Shown here piece by piece: positions 4,931 through 5,371 of a DNA stretch of 5,371 nucleotides (position 1 is its first letter; each line of letters begins with the position of its first letter). A model generated the notes under the pieces. It was not told the DNA's origin and did no database searches. It saw nothing but the letters and a program-made list of their open reading frames with translations. This DNA comes from Hyphomicrobiales bacterium (lineage in GTDB: Bacteria; Pseudomonadota; Alphaproteobacteria; Rhizobiales; JAUVMS01): NCBI GenBank assembly GCA_030600135.1, contig JAUVMS010000282.1:1-5371 (forward strand), written 5' to 3'. The translations under genes and the position numbers were made by a program.

Positions 4931-5371
4931 GTGAATTTTCAAGCGGATTTTTCCCAAAGGAACATTTTCGTGTCCGGCGGCACCTCCGGCATCAATCTCG
5001 GCATCGCCAAGGCCTTTGCGCGGTGCGGTGCCTGTGTCGGTGTGATGAGCCGCTCAACCGACAAGGTGGAGAACGCTGTCCGAGCACTCGAAGACCTGGA
5101 TGCCACGGCCTACGGTTACTCGGCCGACGTTCGCGACGCCGAGGCGGTTGCCCGGGTGCTATCCGCTTTTGCGCGCGACGCCGGCGAAATCGAAACACTC
5201 ATTTCGGGCGCTGCCGGCAATTTCCTGGCGCCGGCCAACAAGCTTTCGCCCAACGGATTCAAGACCGTCGTCGACATTGATCTGTTGGGAACATTCAACG
5301 TCATGACGGCGGCCTATCCGCATCTGCACCGTCCAGGCGGCAACATCATCAATATCTCCGCTCCCCAGTCA
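4931..5371 (+). CDS. short-chain dehydrogenase/reductase, 2,4-dienoyl-CoA-reductase-like (3' end outside window)
   Basis: The first 147 residues of a short-chain dehydrogenase/reductase that continues past the window end. The Rossmann fold starts at once: NIFVSGGTSGINLGIAKAFA (11-30), the nucleotide-binding turn, with N22 where classical members have the third glycine of GGxxGIG. MSRS (39-42) ends strand two; R41 there would suit NADPH. ADVRD (65-69) contacts adenine, and SGAAGNF (92-98) replaces the common NNAG. SPNGFKTVVDIDLLGTFNV (106-124) is helix four and the helix-five start, and GGNIINIS (136-143) is strand five. GAAGNF with the FKTVVDIDLLGTFNV pattern is typical of 2,4-dienoyl-CoA-reductase-like SDRs, which reduce unsaturated acyl-CoA with NADPH. 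The catalytic region after strand five is missing, so activity cannot be judged. It is divergent from the TRAP operon and may share its control. The fold is secure; the subfamily is fairly likely. Confidence 0.88.
   Translation, partial: MNFQADFSQRNIFVSGGTSGINLGIAKAFARCGACVGVMSRSTDKVENAVRALEDLDATAYGYSADVRDAEAVARVLSAFARDAGEIETLISGAAGNFLAPANKLSPNGFKTVVDIDLLGTFNVMTAAYPHLHRPGGNIINISAPQS

Overview
The window looks like ordinary chromosomal DNA from a GC-rich proteobacterium. An alphaproteobacterium of the Bradyrhizobium/Rhodopseudomonas kind is my best guess, from the protein families, the G/C-rich third codon positions and the tripartite uptake system. No phage, insertion sequence, CRISPR, tRNA or rRNA signal is visible.

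Layout, left to right. Positions 1-80 may hold the first codons of a leftward gene that runs off the edge (weak call). Positions 81-309 are non-coding, with a 7-bp inverted repeat at 101-128 and an 8-bp hairpin at 287-309 abutting the next stop codon. A complete XdhC/CoxI-family gene occupies 310-1332 on the minus strand. A 274-bp gap (1333-1606) carries two dyads that could control it. A complete three-gene TRAP transporter operon follows on the minus strand, in transcription order dctP (4538-3495), dctQ (3487-2978), dctM (2965-1607), with gaps of 7 and 12 nt. A 392-bp divergent intergenic region (4539-4930) separates it from a rightward short-chain dehydrogenase/reductase gene that starts at GTG 4931 and is cut by the window end.

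How the parts may work together. The TRAP system would import an organic acid: DctP binds it in the periplasm and DctQ/DctM carry it across the inner membrane with a sodium gradient. The divergent reductase resembles 2,4-dienoyl-CoA-reductase-type SDRs and could act on the imported compound or its CoA ester. The XdhC-like protein would mature a molybdenum hydroxylase, but no such enzyme gene lies in the window. A joint catabolic role is inference from proximity; the substrate cannot be read from the sequence.

The most noteworthy non-coding signal is a cluster of perfect dyads at 4741-4820 between the divergent genes. Two of them share the core TTG(A/C)GCAA and sit 22 bp apart, as expected for a tandem operator. 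I found no convincing new kind of biological system.
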